NCBI GenBank assembly: GCA_032717465.1
Contig: CM064663.1
Coordinates: 15,333,684 to 15,397,683, forward strand
Length of the DNA stretch: 64,000 bases
Reading direction: 5' to 3'
Source: Coenobita brevimanus
Lineage: Eukaryota; Arthropoda; Malacostraca; Decapoda; Coenobitidae
Positions 23,073 through 35,031 of this stretch are shown here, in pieces. The notes under the pieces were generated by a model. It did no database searches, was not told the DNA's origin, and saw nothing but the letters and a program-made list of their open reading frames with translations. How positions within the stretch are numbered: position 1 is the stretch's first letter; every line of letters begins with the position of its first letter. The translations under genes were made by a program, and so were the position numbers.

Positions 23073-23493
23073 GACCTCCTTTCCCACCAAAGGGCACGCT
23101 GAGGAGTAGCAACGTCCAGACAGCACAAACTTGCCCAAATCAAATAGGTCACACTTCCATTCACATCATTCAAGCCCTCGGAATCCTGGCTCTACCGGAT
23201 ATGCAAAAAACATTTGCCATATTCTGCAGCTTCACACCGACTTATCCAATTGAGTCAATCAGAAGGCTTCTATGCCCAAAAGGGGTGCCAAAATCCTTGA
23301 TCATGCACTTCTCCTCACAACATTCATCCAGCCAGCTCGATCTCCTGTAGTTCCCTAGCCTCACCGACTTCTATGCCTCTCTTCCTCAAACACTCATCCA
23401 CCATGTCTCTCCTCCTTCTCCGTGGCCTACCTCGCCTCCTACCTCCTTCAAATTCGCTCAGGTATTCCAATTCACCACTCAATTGTTATCCAT

Positions 23494-24457
23494 TCATTCC
23501 ACATGACCATACCATATCAGGATACTCTCTTCGATTTTGGTGTCCACCGACTTCCTCACTCCGCACCTCTCACGAATCACATTATTTCGTATCCTATCCA
23601 CCCTCCGTACTCCACATACATTCCTCAGCAGTCCCATCTCCACTGCTCTTACTCTTGACTTTTCATTTTCATGCCACACAATAGTCTCACACCCATATGT
23701 TAAAGTTGGCACCAACACTCCCTCATGTAAGCCTCGTGCAGCTGCAACACTCAAGCCTCTGTTTCTTATCAAGGCCTTCATTACACCAGCTACTTTTCTT
23801 CCTTGTGTAACTCTACTTTCATCATCTTTTGCACATTTTCCTCTCTTTTCTATCACTGTACCTAAGTATTTGAACTCTCTCACCAATTCCAGTCTCTCCC
23901 CATTTACTGTGATATCACACTCGGAGTCACCTTCTCTCTCAATAACCATCATTTACTCTTCTCTACATTTACTCTCAAGGGAGGACGCTCACAGACATCA
24001 GCAAAACTCTGCACTAGCCTATCAAGTTCTTGTCCGGTACTTGCAAGCAGTACGGTATTATCAGCATACAACAAATTTGAGATATTCCATCTATCACCAT
24101 TCATTACCAACGCCATTCCTCTCTCCACTCTCGTGTTTTTACTTCTTTCATCACCCCATCCATATATATATTGAACAACCATGGGGACATCACACAACCT
24201 TGTAGCATGCCCACACTGATCGTGAACCATTAGCTTAGATGCCCATTAAACCTTACACATGCTTCGCTACCATCATAAAAACTCTTGGCAGCACCTAGCA
24301 GCTTACCAGCTACACCATACATGTGCAAAACTTTCCACAATCCCTCTCTGTGTACTTTGTCCTTATGCTTTTTCCGCTCCATGAATGCCATAAATACCTT
24401 ATGGTCCTTCTCACAAGCCTTCTCTGGTATCTGTCTCACTGCAAATACTTGATCCAC
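23494..24457 (-). pseudogene. RTE-like reverse transcriptase, C-terminal part (family C)
   Basis: Three out-of-frame pieces (24230-24457, 23949-24230, 23494-23952) hold the RT palm and C-terminus: DQVFAVRQI, VFMAFMERKKHKDKV (motif A region, usually DxEKAYDxV), the NLLYADNTVLLA box, EFKYLGTVIEKRGK and VLVPTLTYGCET, ending near WYGHVE. The catalytic box reads YADN rather than YADD, so the second aspartate is lost. The frame of the C-terminal GRRRRG tail is traceable on to about 23400. It is a dead copy, older than its inserts. Confidence 0.8.
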
Positions 24458-27400
24458 ACATGGATGGATGGAAAGCTGATGACAGGGAGTGCTGGAGCTC
24501 CCGTTTCATCAGCCCTCAGGACTAGTTCCTGACCATCCCCCTTTGCTGAACTTTTTCAGTGTCTCAGTTACACAGAGAGTAGGCCAGCATGCTCTCCAGT
24601 ACAAATTTCTCTATCTTCACCAAACTACATGCACAGTACACACTACACTTCCTATTCAAAAATCAACAAAAATGACGTCTATTAATCAGCCTCGGAGTCC
24701 CCAGGGGGGGGGGACCATAAATGCCCCCGCCATCTGCCCCTCTCCCGGTGACGACTCGAGATGCCTGGAACCACTGTCTGACTCTCTTCTTCTTCATTTC
24801 TGCAACATTCGCGGCCTTTCATCTTACTTTCGCTCTCTTGAGCACCACCTCTCCTCCTCTAAACCTCACCTTCTTTTTCTGACGGAGACTCAGCTGTTTG
24901 AGGCAACCGACAGCAAACCCTTTTCTGTATCCTCCTACTTTCTCTATACTCATTTCAAAGCCAAAGGTGGCTGTTGTGTATACATACGCAACGACTTATC
25001 TTGCTCTCGTGTTCCTGAACTTGATTCTTCTGAATTCTCCACACTCTGGCTTCGGCTTTCCTGTCATTCTCTGACTAAATATATCTGTGCTGTTTACTTA
25101 TCCCCTAATTCTACTGACTATCAAAAATTCTTCGATTATCTTACTTCTACGATGGAACACATTCTGTCCATTTCTCCTTTCTCTGAAATCTCCATTCTTG
25201 GAGATTTCAATGTTCACCACCACCTTTGGCTCTCCTCTCCTTTCACGGATCCACCTGGTGAACAAGCCTACGTCTTTTCTATCCTTAATGACCTAGAGCA
25301 GCTTGTACAGCACCCTACCCGTATCCCTGACCGCCTTGGAGAGAGCTCCAACATACTTGACCTCTTCCTCACAACTAATCCTTCTGCTTACTCTGTTAAT
25401 CTTTTCTCTCCGTTGGGCTCCTCCGATCACAACCTTATTACCTTAACCTGTCCTATCACTCCGGTACGGCCTGTGGACCCTCCAGGGAAACGTCGTCTGT
25501 GGCATTTTGGAGCCGCGAACTGGGAGGCCCTCAGGCAGTACTTCTTTGATTTTCCCTGGAATGATTATTGCTTCCATGGCCGTGAGCCATCTGAGTGTGC
25601 CTTGCGCATTACGGAGGTTATTCTCTAGGGCATGGAAGCATACATTCCTTTCTCATATCCTTTGACTAACGCAAGAAAGCCTTGGTTTAATCACACTTGT
25701 TTTAATGCTGTCCGCAACAAGGAGAAGGCCTACAAAAGGTACCGGAGCCAACCCACCCCTGAATCACATCATCTTTACGTTTCTGCCCGGAATCGTGCTA
25801 AGTCTGTTCTTCGCTCTACTAAAAATAATTTCATCCATACTAAATGCTCTCAACTCTCCAACTCGAATTCTTCCCGCTCCTTCTGGCACCTTGCCAAAAA
25901 TCTTTCTAACAACTTTACCTCATCATCCTTCCCTCCTCTTTTCTACTCTGATGGTTCTGTAGCTATTTCTTCTACTGATAAAGCAGATCTCTTCGCACAG
26001 AATTTCTCCTCCAATTCCACCTTAGACGATTCCGGTGCTGTTCCTCCATCACTTCTCCCCTCTGACTTCCTCATGGCTGACATTAAAATTTCTTCAGTTC
26101 ATGTATTTTCTGCCATCACTGGCCTCAGTACTAACGAGGCATATGGGCCTGATGGGGTCCCTCCTGTTGTTCTCAAGAACTGAGCTTCTGTGCTTACACC
26201 CTGCCTAGGCAAACTCTTTCGCCTTTGTCTGTCAACTTGTACCTTTCCTTCTTGCTGGAAGTTTGCTCTCATTCAGCCAGTCCCAAAGAAGGGTGACCAC
26301 TCCCAACCCTCCAACTATCGTCCAATTGCTTTAACGTCCTGTATTTCAAAAGTTTTCGAGTCAATTCTTAATAGAAAAATTTTAAGGCATCTTTCCTATC
26401 ACAACCTTCTTTCCGATCGTCAGTATGGGTTCCGTCAGGGACGCTCCACTGGCGATCTTCTCACCTACCTTTCAGACTCCTGGTCATCCTCCTTTCGGGA
26501 CTTTGGCGAAAGCTTTGCCATTGCACTTGACATCTCAAAGGCTTTCGATCGAGTCTGGCATAAATCTTTAATTTCCAAACTGCCCTCCTACGGTTTCTAT
26601 CCTTCTATCTGTGCCTTCATCGCTAGCTTCCTTTCTGGTCATTCTATAGCCGCTGTTGTAGACGGCCATCGTTCTTCTCCTAGATATATCAACAGTGGTG
26701 TTCCTCAGGGCTCTGTCCTATCACCAACTCTCTTCCTTTTATTCATCAATGATCTTCTAAGCTGTACATCTAACCCTATTCACTCATACGCTGATGACTC
26801 CACCCTTCACCTTTCCATTCGGTTCCCGCAACGCCCATCTCAACAGTTACTTCAAGAAACAAGGGATGAGGCTATGGCGCACCTAATGTCTAACTTGGCT
26901 TGTATCTCTGACTGGGGTAAAATAATATGGTTGTCTTTAATGCATCTAAGACTCAGTTCTTACACCTATCAACCCGACAAAATCTTCCGCAGGTATACCC
27001 ATTAATGTTTAATAATATTCAGCTTAATCCTGCATCATCCTTGAACATGCTTGGGGTTTCATTTACTCAGGACTTATCTTGGAAAGATCATATTGCATCT
27101 CTTGTAAAATCTGCTTCCAAGAGATTGGGTGTGCTAAGCCGACTCCGCTCTTTCTTTACCCCTGCACAGTTGTTGACTCTATACAGAGGTTTTATCCGCC
27201 CCTGTGTGGAGTACAACTCTCATGTGTGGGGAGGCTCCCCACATACAGCTCTTCTCAATAGGGTGGAGTCAAAGGCTTTTCGTCTCATTAACTCTCCTCC
27301 TCTTACTGACTCCCTTCAACCTCTGTCTCTTCGCCGCACTGTTGCATCTTTATCTCTTTTCTATCGCTACTTTAATGGTCACTGCTCCTCTGAACTCTCT

Positions 27401-27728
27401 GCTTGCATTCCTGCACCTCTACGACGGGCGCGTAGCACCCGTCTGGCAGCAAATTCTCATCCCTTTTCTGTCCAACTCTCTAATGCAAGAGTTAACCGTT
27501 ACTCCCAGTCTTTCATTTATGCAACAGGTCAGCTCTGGAACTGTCTCCCTCTATCTGTATTTCCTGCTGCCTATGCTCTCCAGTCTTTCAAACGCAGTGT
27601 GTCCAGGCATCTCAATATGATCGGATCTTGAATTTGGCTCTCTATTGTATTTTGTTTTTCTCTTGGAGGGAACTGTTACTGCGGGCTCATGGCCTTTGGT
27701 TCCTTCTTCCTCGCATAAAGAAAAAAAA
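24458..27728 (+). mobile_element. Jockey-like LINE, copy J2 (longest copy)
   Basis: It is inserted in RTE-C between codons for NGRG and CVDQ. It starts near 24463 (GGATGGATGG) and ends with CTCGCATAAAG and a short poly(A) at 27717-27728. It is the longest of the four Jockey-like copies (J1, J3 and J4 are 5'-truncated relative to it). There is one long ORF with endonuclease and RT and no separate ORF1, so it may lack its 5' part. A clear target duplication was not found. Confidence 0.85.
24672..27631 (+). pseudogene. Jockey-like endonuclease-reverse transcriptase (J2)
   Basis: The ATG at 24672 starts a frame with AP endonuclease motifs ([33 protein letters not shown] at the C-terminal catalytic His), a linker, then the [71 protein letters not shown] and the SYADDSTLHLS box. 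It ends in VEYNSHVWGGSP and [11 protein letters not shown]...SFKRSVSRHL. Breaks are TAG at 25627-25629 (Ser in J3), TGA at 26181-26183 (Cys in J3), and a one-base deletion near 26925 shifting to the frame 26927-27631. Catalytic residues remain intact. It belongs to the Jockey/I group without RNase H; the exact clade is not settled here. Confidence 0.85.
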
Positions 27729-27803
27729 ATCCTCTGCCATTCCTAAAGCCACCCTGTTCATGACTCACTAGGACTTCTAATATCTCTCTTACTTTCTCTT
27801 TAA

Positions 27804-27820
27804 CCCGCCCCGTCCCGTCA
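27804..27820 (+). repeat. piggyBac-B left terminal inverted repeat
   Basis: CCCGCCCCGTCCCGTCA follows TTAA. It pairs with CCCGTCACGTCCCAAGG at the other end (complement of 35011-35027), sharing CCCGNNNCGTCCC. Confidence 0.75.
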
Positions 27821-28056
27821 TCGTATGGGTACGTTGCAACGATTTACATTTGCCAGTTCCGGCGACGTACTGGTACGTCGTGCAATTGCTAAGCGCATAA
27901 TTTTGACAATTCTCAAATTTCGCGCTTGATTTGCGGTACGTATCCTCGCATGACCTTCCCCTACCTGCCACCAGGCGGGGACACTCGGCGACCCCGCGCG
28001 ACCCGCGCTAACCCGCCGCTCGTCCACTCACCTGATAGCAACGGTCCTGCTCAGAC

Positions 28057-30539
28057 ATGGCTAAGAGAGATCTCTCAGAGGGCGAAATTCAAGCTGCCCT
28101 GGACGCCTTTACAGGTGACAGTGATTCCCCACTGGACGACGAGGTTGTGGATAAAGATTATGTGCAGCCAGAGGAGGATGAAACCACCAGCAGTGATGAA
28201 GAAGTCCCGTCTCCCAGGAAGCAGCAGTACGTGACTTACCGTGCTGCTACAGAGGGGCAGCCGGCCAAGAAACCACGTGCAACATCCTATGCCCAGCCCC
28301 AACGTGATGTGGAACCAGATTTCGATGACGAGAACGAGGACGAGGACTGAGTCGTGGGACGTGCTGCCATGTGGTATGGATGTGAGGTAATAACTCATCG
28401 TGGCCCAGAGTGCACACCACGTTGGATGAGCAGGTATGGGCCTAGTATTTTGTTTGGGGAGTTAGGAAGTGCCGTGGAGGGAGTGGGGAGTGAAAGGGAA
28501 AGTGCAGGCAGGAGTATGGAAAGTGAGAGTGACATGAGTGAGTCATTGCTCTTACTAGGTAGTGTGAGGCGGTGGAGTGTATCACGTGGGCGAGTGCGGG
28601 TGCGTTCAGTATCACATGGGGTTGTGATGGAGGGGGAAGGTGGGGAGGAACCACTCCCAAGCACGTCTTATGCTCCCCAATATCCCCTAACACGTGGTCG
28701 AGCTAGGGTGCATGAAAAATCATATGGTGTTGTCATGGAAGGGGAAGGTGGGGAGGAACCACTCCCCAGCACGTCTTATGCTCCCCAATATTCCCCTACT
28801 TCATCCCCACAGCCCCCTAATGTTCCTCAAGGCCGTAAGGGTAAGGGAAAGGGAAAGGGTAAAGGCAGAGGGAAGAGGAGTGAGAGTGGGGAAGCCCTCC
28901 GCACTCCTTCTCCCAAACCTCCCCGACCAGGATCTCCTCCCCACCCAGATGAAGGCGATGATGGGGATGATGGGGATGAGGGATTTGTGGGAAGGAATTG
29001 GCAGGATGGGAGTGATTTTTCTCCCCTCATTCACCCCTTCACTGAGCAGGGGCGCTCTGGCTGCATTGCTCCCGGAATTCACCGTAATTCCACCAGGTTG
29101 GATTTTTTCCACCTGTTTTTTTAGTGAGGCATTCATGGAGCAGATTGTTTACCAAACCAACCTTTTTGCAAGCACCCAGACCCTTGAGAGTGAAAGATTG
29201 GGAACAAGGAGTAGGCATTCTATCATATATGATTACCCTGTCTCCCTTTCAGAAATGTTCCTATTTTTTACCCTGGTCCTTTTGATGGGTATTATACAAA
29301 AGAACAGAATTCCGGCTTACTGGACAAGGGACCCTGTTATGTTTACCCCAAAATTTGGGCAAGTGATGAGCCATAATTGGCTTCAACAAATTCTAAGTCG
29401 CCTCCATTTCTATGATGCTCATGATCCTGCAAATGTGAACGACACAGATAAGATGAGGCGAATTAGGTTGGCCTTTAATCACCTGAGGCAAACATTTCGT
29501 TCATTTTATCCCTATAAAGACCTCGTCATAGACGAGAGTCTCGTGTTGTGGACAGGTAATATTTCATGTAGGCAGTATATACCCAGCAAAATGCACCGTT
29601 TTGGGTTCAAGATCTTTGTTATGTGCAACTGTAGGACTGGATACGTGCAAGACATAGTCTTGTACACCAGTGCACAGACAGACATAATAGAAGATCGCAG
29701 TATTGGACTGTCGGGAGCAGTGGTAAAGACAATGATAGAAGACTACCTTCATCGTGGTCACGTCCTCTACCTGGACAACTGGTACACTAGCCCACTTCTC
29801 GCTCGTTATCTTCACATGCATGAAACGGGAGTCTGTGGAACCGTGAAGGTGAACCGGAGTCACATGGCCAAGTTAGGGCAGAAACTTGCCAGGAATGAGG
29901 TTGTCTTCTTCAAAGCCAATAACATCCTTGCAACTGTGTGGAACCATAATAGAGAAGTAAGCCCCTTGTCAATGGTTCACCACCCCTTGATGCACCGTAC
30001 TGATTCCGTTGATTACCGGAGTGAGAACAGGCATCACATTTGGAAACATGAGTGTGTCATGGACTATACCATAAACATGCGCCTGGTGGACCAGTCAGAC
30101 TCCATGATATCGACGGTAGAGTGTGCCAAGACCACGATGAAGTGATATAAGAAACTGTTCTTTCACTTGCTAGACATCACTGCTTTGAATTGCCACCGCC
30201 TTCACGCCATGACAACAGGAGTTCAGGAAATCTTTGAAGGGTTTGTGAGGGAGCTCACAAGAGAGATGTTTGCACGTTATGCTGTTGAAAGGCCCCAACA
30301 TCGCACCCGCACTGCCCCTATTGCCCAAACTCCCCTGAGAATATCCGGCCGCCATTTCCCCACTCCTATCCCTCCCCAGCCAGACAGATCTAGGCCCCAA
30401 CGCAGGTGTCGTGTGTAGCAATTCCCGGGTGAGACTCACCACACAGAGGAAGGACACCCACTACGAGTGCGTGGAGTGTGACGTGGGTCTCTGTATTCAC
30501 CCATGTTTCAGTGAATATCACACACTGATGCAATTCTGA
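28057..30539 (+). pseudogene. piggyBac transposase (DDE_Tnp_1_7 family), broken
   Basis: The ATG at 28057 opens an acidic, low-complexity N-terminus (to about 29030). The catalytic core follows: the first aspartate in LVIDESLVLWTG (about 29523), KMHRFGFKIFVMC, the second aspartate in YLDNWYTSPLLARYL (about 29770), and the third in RLVDQSDSM (about 30090). The C-terminus ends with a cysteine-rich zinc-binding region (CVECDVGLCIHPCF, 30465-30515), the usual piggyBac CRD. Four breaks are visible: TGA at 28348-28350, a frameshift in the T run at about 29117-29123, TGA at 30143-30145 (Trp in the family motif KWYKK), and a one-base shift just before the CRD near 30413. All three catalytic aspartates are intact. 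The enzyme cuts and pastes DNA at TTAA. Confidence 0.85.
28603..28802 (+). repeat. 108-bp in-frame duplication in the piggyBac N-terminus
   Basis: The segment with GEGGEEPLPSTSYAPQY is repeated once, with an offset of 108 bases (36 codons), so the frame is kept. Each unit begins with a (S/Y)GVVMEG motif. Confidence 0.85.
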
Positions 30540-30540
30540 T

Positions 30541-31600
30541 ATGGTGTGAATGCGATAGGACGCTGAAACTATGAAGTAAATGCGACAAACAGACGCTCAG
30601 TGAATTTATCAGTCATGCTGATCTCCAAATATTAGTATAAAGGGCATACAGGTAAAACATAAGTGCAAAAATTGTATGTAAGTGTATAAATATGCTGTAA
30701 GTGGAAACATACGTAGCGAGGATTTTATGATGCGATATTCTGTCGCTCAGTGCAATAAATACGGCCCGTAAATATGTAATTATTATTATTGAAAATGCTA
30801 ACGGGTATAATATAAGTTCAAATTATTGTAAGTGCTGAAATATATCCTAAGTCAAAATATTCATAGCGTGTGTATAAAGATGCGATATCCTGACGCTCAG
30901 TTGAATGAATAAGGCCTGTAATAATGAAAATAGAAGTCAACAAGTGGGAAAGTGTGTAATATATGTGAAGAATTAGTATATAAATGTTTGAGTATAATGT
31001 TGGTCGAAACATTCATTGCGAGGATATTTTCATGCGATATTCTAACGCTCACTTGAATAAATAATGCCAGTAAGTATGTACAGTGCAGTATAGGGGTGTA
31101 AACGTGTGTAATGTAAGTGGGAAAGTATAATTGGAGTGAATAAATAAAGTAGAAGATGAAACACGAGTGTTTGAGATTGTGCTTGCTACGTGAATATGGG
31201 CTAGCATATCGCTAAATGCCCTCGTAATGAATGTAAATAGTTGAAAACATTTACAGTGATGGAGGAAAGGTTCTATGCAAAGGGAAAAATAATAGGAAAG
31301 TGATAAAACAATTGGGTATGTTGAAATACGAGTCATAGCGAGTGTGCTTAGTAAGCCGATGTTCGCTAAACTTATGCTGCATATCATCATAATGAATGAA
31401 AACATCTGAAAACACTTACAAACAGTAGAAATTGGTAAAATGTCATTAAAACAGAAGTATACAAGTAGAAAAAATGATATGTTGACTGATACAATAAACT
31501 TAGCATATAGCATGTTACGACTCGTACCTAACTCACTATGCTCGCGCAATGGTACAATGCTTATTTTTCATATATATATGTGTCCGAAATCCATTATATT
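30541..31600 (+). repeat. About 150-bp degenerate tandem repeats in the piggyBac 3' region
   Basis: The motif TGCGATAT(T/C)CTNNCGCTCA(G/C)T followed by GAATAAAT recurs at 30581, 30731, 30881 and 31033. A related unit with GCTAAA and CATCATAATGAATG recurs at about 31211 and 31365. The period of 150-154 bases points to at least six diverged units. It is noncoding and AT-rich, and lies between the transposase stop and the tail of RTE A5. Confidence 0.75.
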
Positions 31601-31624
31601 GCTACTGTTATTGTTTATTAGTTC

Positions 31625-34600
31625 TATCTGTCTATCTGTCTATTGCCAGACGCCTCAATCCCGTTTGGGGTGGCCACAAACAAATCGCCACCAAGTCGCC
31701 CTGTCCCCCGCCATTTCACTGCCCTGCTCCCAACTCACACCCCCCTCTCTCATATACCTCTCCACCCCATCCCTCCATCTCATCCTAGGCCTCCCCCTCC
31801 CTCTTCCCCCCTCCACCTCACTCATATACACTCTCTTCGTCAGTCTTTCACCCTCCATCCTCTCCACATGGCCTAACCACCTCAGTGTGTTCCTCATAAC
31901 GCTTCCTATCACATCTACATCCACACCACAACGCTCCTTTATATCCTCATTCGTCAGCCTGTCTCTCCACGTGACTCCAAAGGCTCCTCTTAAATAACTC
32001 ATTTCCACTGCTCTCACTCTTGACTTGTGTCCTTCCAACAATGTCCAAGCTTCACTTCCGTACGTTAGAGTTGGTATCACAATACTGTCATGTAGTAACT
32101 TTTTCACTTCCATGCTCACTTCCCTGTTTCTTATCACTGCTTTCAAGGAACCAGCAACCTTTCTTCCCTGCTGTACCCCTTCAAGCACTTCACCCTCCAA
32201 ACCTCCATCCTTACTCATCACACTACCCAAATACTTAAACGTACTCACATTTTCCAATTCCTCACCATCCAACCTCGCTGTACATTCACTAACTTCACCT
32301 CTCTCAAAGACCATCACTTTACTTTTCCCTACATTCACCTTTAAGTTCCGTTTCTTACACACTCTCTCAGACTCATCCACCAAGCCTTGCAGCTCCCCTT
32401 CGTCTTCACTCAACAACACAGTATCATCTGGAAAAAACAGTACAGGGAGTTTCCAAACACTATCCTCTCTCACCAGGGCCACTCCAACATCCACTACCCT
32501 ACCTTGTACCTCTTTTATTACCCCATCCATGTACAGATTGAACAACCATGGAGACATGACACATCCCTGTTTCAAACCAACTTTCAAAGAGAAAAATTCA
32601 CTTAGTTCACCATCCACACGCACTGCAGCCTTCGCACCATCGTACATACTCTTCACAGCATTCAACAACTTCCCATCTACTCCATATATTCTTAACACTT
32701 TCCACAATCCTTGTCTATCCACCCTGTCATATGCTTTCTCCAAATCCATGAAAGCCGCATACAACTTCTTTCCCTTCTCTAGAAACTTTTCCACTAAAGA
32801 TCTAAGAATGAATATCTGATCTACACAACCTCTTCCCTTCCTAAAGCCTCCCTGTTCTTCTCCAACTAATTTCTCTGTTCTTTCTCTAACTCTGTCTATA
32901 AGTATCCTACCATACACTTTTCCTATTATACTAAGAAGACAAATGCCCCTATGATTACCACACACTTCTTTTTCCCCTTTTCCTTTGTACAAGGGAATAA
33001 TTATACCTGACTTCCAATCCTCTGGGACTCTACCTTCCTCCCAGGCCAATCTGCACATCTTCCACATCCATTCTACTACTATCTCTCCCCCATGCTTCAG
33101 CATTTCACCACACACTCCATCAATTCCTGGGGCTTTCCCCGATTTAACTTTCTTCATTGCTTCCACAACTTCTATCCTACTGATTTCTTCCTGTCTTCTC
33201 ACCTCCCTCCTTCTCCCAGCCATTCTCCAGCCACTTATACTCGCATTACTTCCATCCTCTACGTTCAACAGTTCCTTAAAGTGTTCTCTCCATCTTCTCA
33301 CTTTTTCTCCCTTCTCCACTAGTTATCTACCATTTTTATCTTTCACTCCCCTGCTAACTTCACTTCCTCCCTGTCTTACTCTTTTCACTTCTCTCCAGAA
33401 CATTTTCTTACAGTCCCTCCACTTTACACTCAAATTCCTTCCAAATTCCTCATCCACTCTCTTCTTACTCTCTCTTACTAATCTTTTCACCTCTCTCTTT
33501 CTTTCTACATATAACTCTCTCTTCCGCCTCTCAATTTCTTCCACGCCCCTATTTCTCATCCATTCATTGTATGCTTTCTTCTTTTGTGCCACAGCCTGTC
33601 TCACCTCTTCAGTCCACCACGCTGTTCCTTGCACCCCCCTCCGTCTTCTCTTCCTTCCACACACCACATCACATGCTGCACATATTTCTTCTGTAAATAT
33701 CTTACACACACCTTCCACGTCTCCCATCTGCTCCAATTCATATTTGCCCAATCGTTCCTCCACTTCTCTCTTATACTCTGCCTTTTTCTCATCCTCTTGT
33801 AACCTTTCCACTCTCCTTGCCACTACTCCTTCCTCTCGTCTTTCCCTTCTTCTATTCCTCCATCTTACTTGCATCCTAATTCTGGCCACCACCAAGTAGT
33901 GGTCAGAAAGTCCACTCCCCCAACCTCTATACACTCTTGCATCCTTTACACATCTTCGCATCCTTTCATCCACACACACATAATCGATCATTGCCTTCCT
34001 TTCATTCAGTTCACCACCCACCCTTCTCATCACTCGCCATGTATACCTGTGGATCATTTTATGCCTGAAGAGGGTATTGGCTATCACCAACCCTCTCCCA
34101 GCATAAATGTCCACTAACGCACTCCCATTCTCATCTATCTCAGCAGGCACACCCCACTCACCAACTATTCCATCCACCTTCACATTACCAACTTTACCAT
34201 TCATATCACCAATCAAAAACACTCTCTCATTCCTTCCAAACTTTTCCATGCACACTTCCACATTTGTCCAGAACTCTTCTCTCACTCTTCTAGCACGATC
34301 TTGCGGTGGCGCATACACACACACAATCGCCCACATTTGTATTCCAACTTTCAACTTTACCCACACAATCCTTGACCCAACTGATCCATAATGTCTTATG
34401 CTCTTCTTCCATCTTTTACTCACAACTATACACACTCCTTCCTTTGCCCTCTCATTCTCATCTACTCCTGCACATATACCCCATCCATACTCCCATTCTC
34501 TCACACTTTCTCCTCTCCATTTTGTTTCAGTTATTCCACATACATCCACTTTCGCATCCTCAAGCACCTGGACAATCTCTCTCTCTTTCACCTCATCATT

Positions 34601-34748
34601 CGCTCCTCTTACATTCCATGTACTTATTACCAAGTCCTTTGTCAAGTCCTGGGTCGTTATCGTTTGGTCAGTCCTTGTCCGAGGCTTCTTGTTTGTTTTT
34701 TTAGTTAGTTGTTTTCCGGGGAGGGGCACTAACCCTCCGCCAACCCTT
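31625..34748 (-). mobile_element. RTE-like LINE, family A copy A5 (best preserved)
   Basis: It is nested in piggyBac-B. The 3' tail is a GATA-type repeat (31625-31643), and the 5' end lies at the GGGTTGG block. TTAGTTC is found at 31618-31624 and 34749-34755, a likely 7-bp target duplication that overlaps microhomology with the element's own TTTTAG. It is slightly shorter at its 5' end than A2. It is the youngest element in this part by nesting depth. Confidence 0.85.
31655..34729 (-). pseudogene. RTE-like endonuclease-reverse transcriptase (A5), one nonsense codon
   Basis: This is one frame of about 1,020 codons, interrupted only by TAA at 33320-33322 (Leu codon TTA in other copies). The N-terminal part (33323-34729) is the AP endonuclease: TWNVRGANDEV, CGITETKWRGE, RIVWVKLKV, FLIGDMNGKVG, YTWRVMRR and SGLSDHYLVV. 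The rest is the linker (GTAWWTEEVRQAV) and RT: KAPGIDGVCGEM, FRKGRGCVDQIF, MDLEKAYDRVDR, LKQGCVMSPWLF, then the catalytic box as FFPDDTVLLS, where others have LFADD. The C-terminus has RWLGHVERMEG and GRGRPRMRW. The Ala to Pro change beside the catalytic aspartates probably inactivates it. The start codon is unclear because the open frame extends upstream without an ATG. Confidence 0.88.
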
Positions 34749-35010
34749 TTAGTTCAAATTCAATAAATATAGAGGTGTTGTGTGTTGTTTCTCCCAGTAT
34801 TCACTACCATAGAAAACGTGAGCGCCTGACACATCAATGATAGAATACGATACCTGGCGCGGGGGACCTCACCTGTTCCGACCACTTATAGACCACGGAA
34901 AGCCCTTTCTTGGTGATTTTCCTTCGTTTCTCAACCAAAGCGGAAGTTTTAGTAAAAATAAATATTTTCCAAAAAGGCTCGGGACTCGGGGATGTCGGAG
35001 GTGCTGAAAA

Positions 35011-35027
35011 CCTTGGGACGTGACGGG
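35011..35027 (-). repeat. piggyBac-B right terminal inverted repeat
   Basis: CCTTGGGACGTGACGGG precedes TTAA (35028-35031). Its complement shares CCCGNNNCGTCCC with the left end. Confidence 0.75.
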
Positions 35028-35031
35028 TTAA

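Larger units (their letters stand above)
27800..35031 (+). mobile_element. piggyBac-like DNA transposon, both ends present (piggyBac-B)
   Basis: TTAA target duplications lie at 27800-27803 and 35028-35031, exactly flanking the terminal inverted repeats. The interruption restores the RTE-C reading order, which confirms insertion. Inside are the transposase gene (28057-30539), an array of about 150-bp repeats, and RTE copy A5 (31625-34748). Removing A5 leaves about 4.1 kb. The subterminal region at 27825-27880 has repeated GTACGT(T/C)G motifs shared with piggyBac-A. The transposase is broken, so it is immobile on its own, but the ends look recognisable. Confidence 0.9.

Noticed and set aside
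28801..29136. Plus or minus low-complexity frame in the piggyBac N-terminus as a separate gene
   Set aside because: Lys/Gly- and Pro-rich sequence belongs to the disordered N-terminus of the transposase. The minus frame is its shadow.
32025..32819. 264-codon plus-strand frame antisense to RTE RT (also 15824-16618 and minus 21842-22636)
   Set aside because: It recurs in every family A copy because the sense frame is purine-rich and conserved. It is a shadow of RT.
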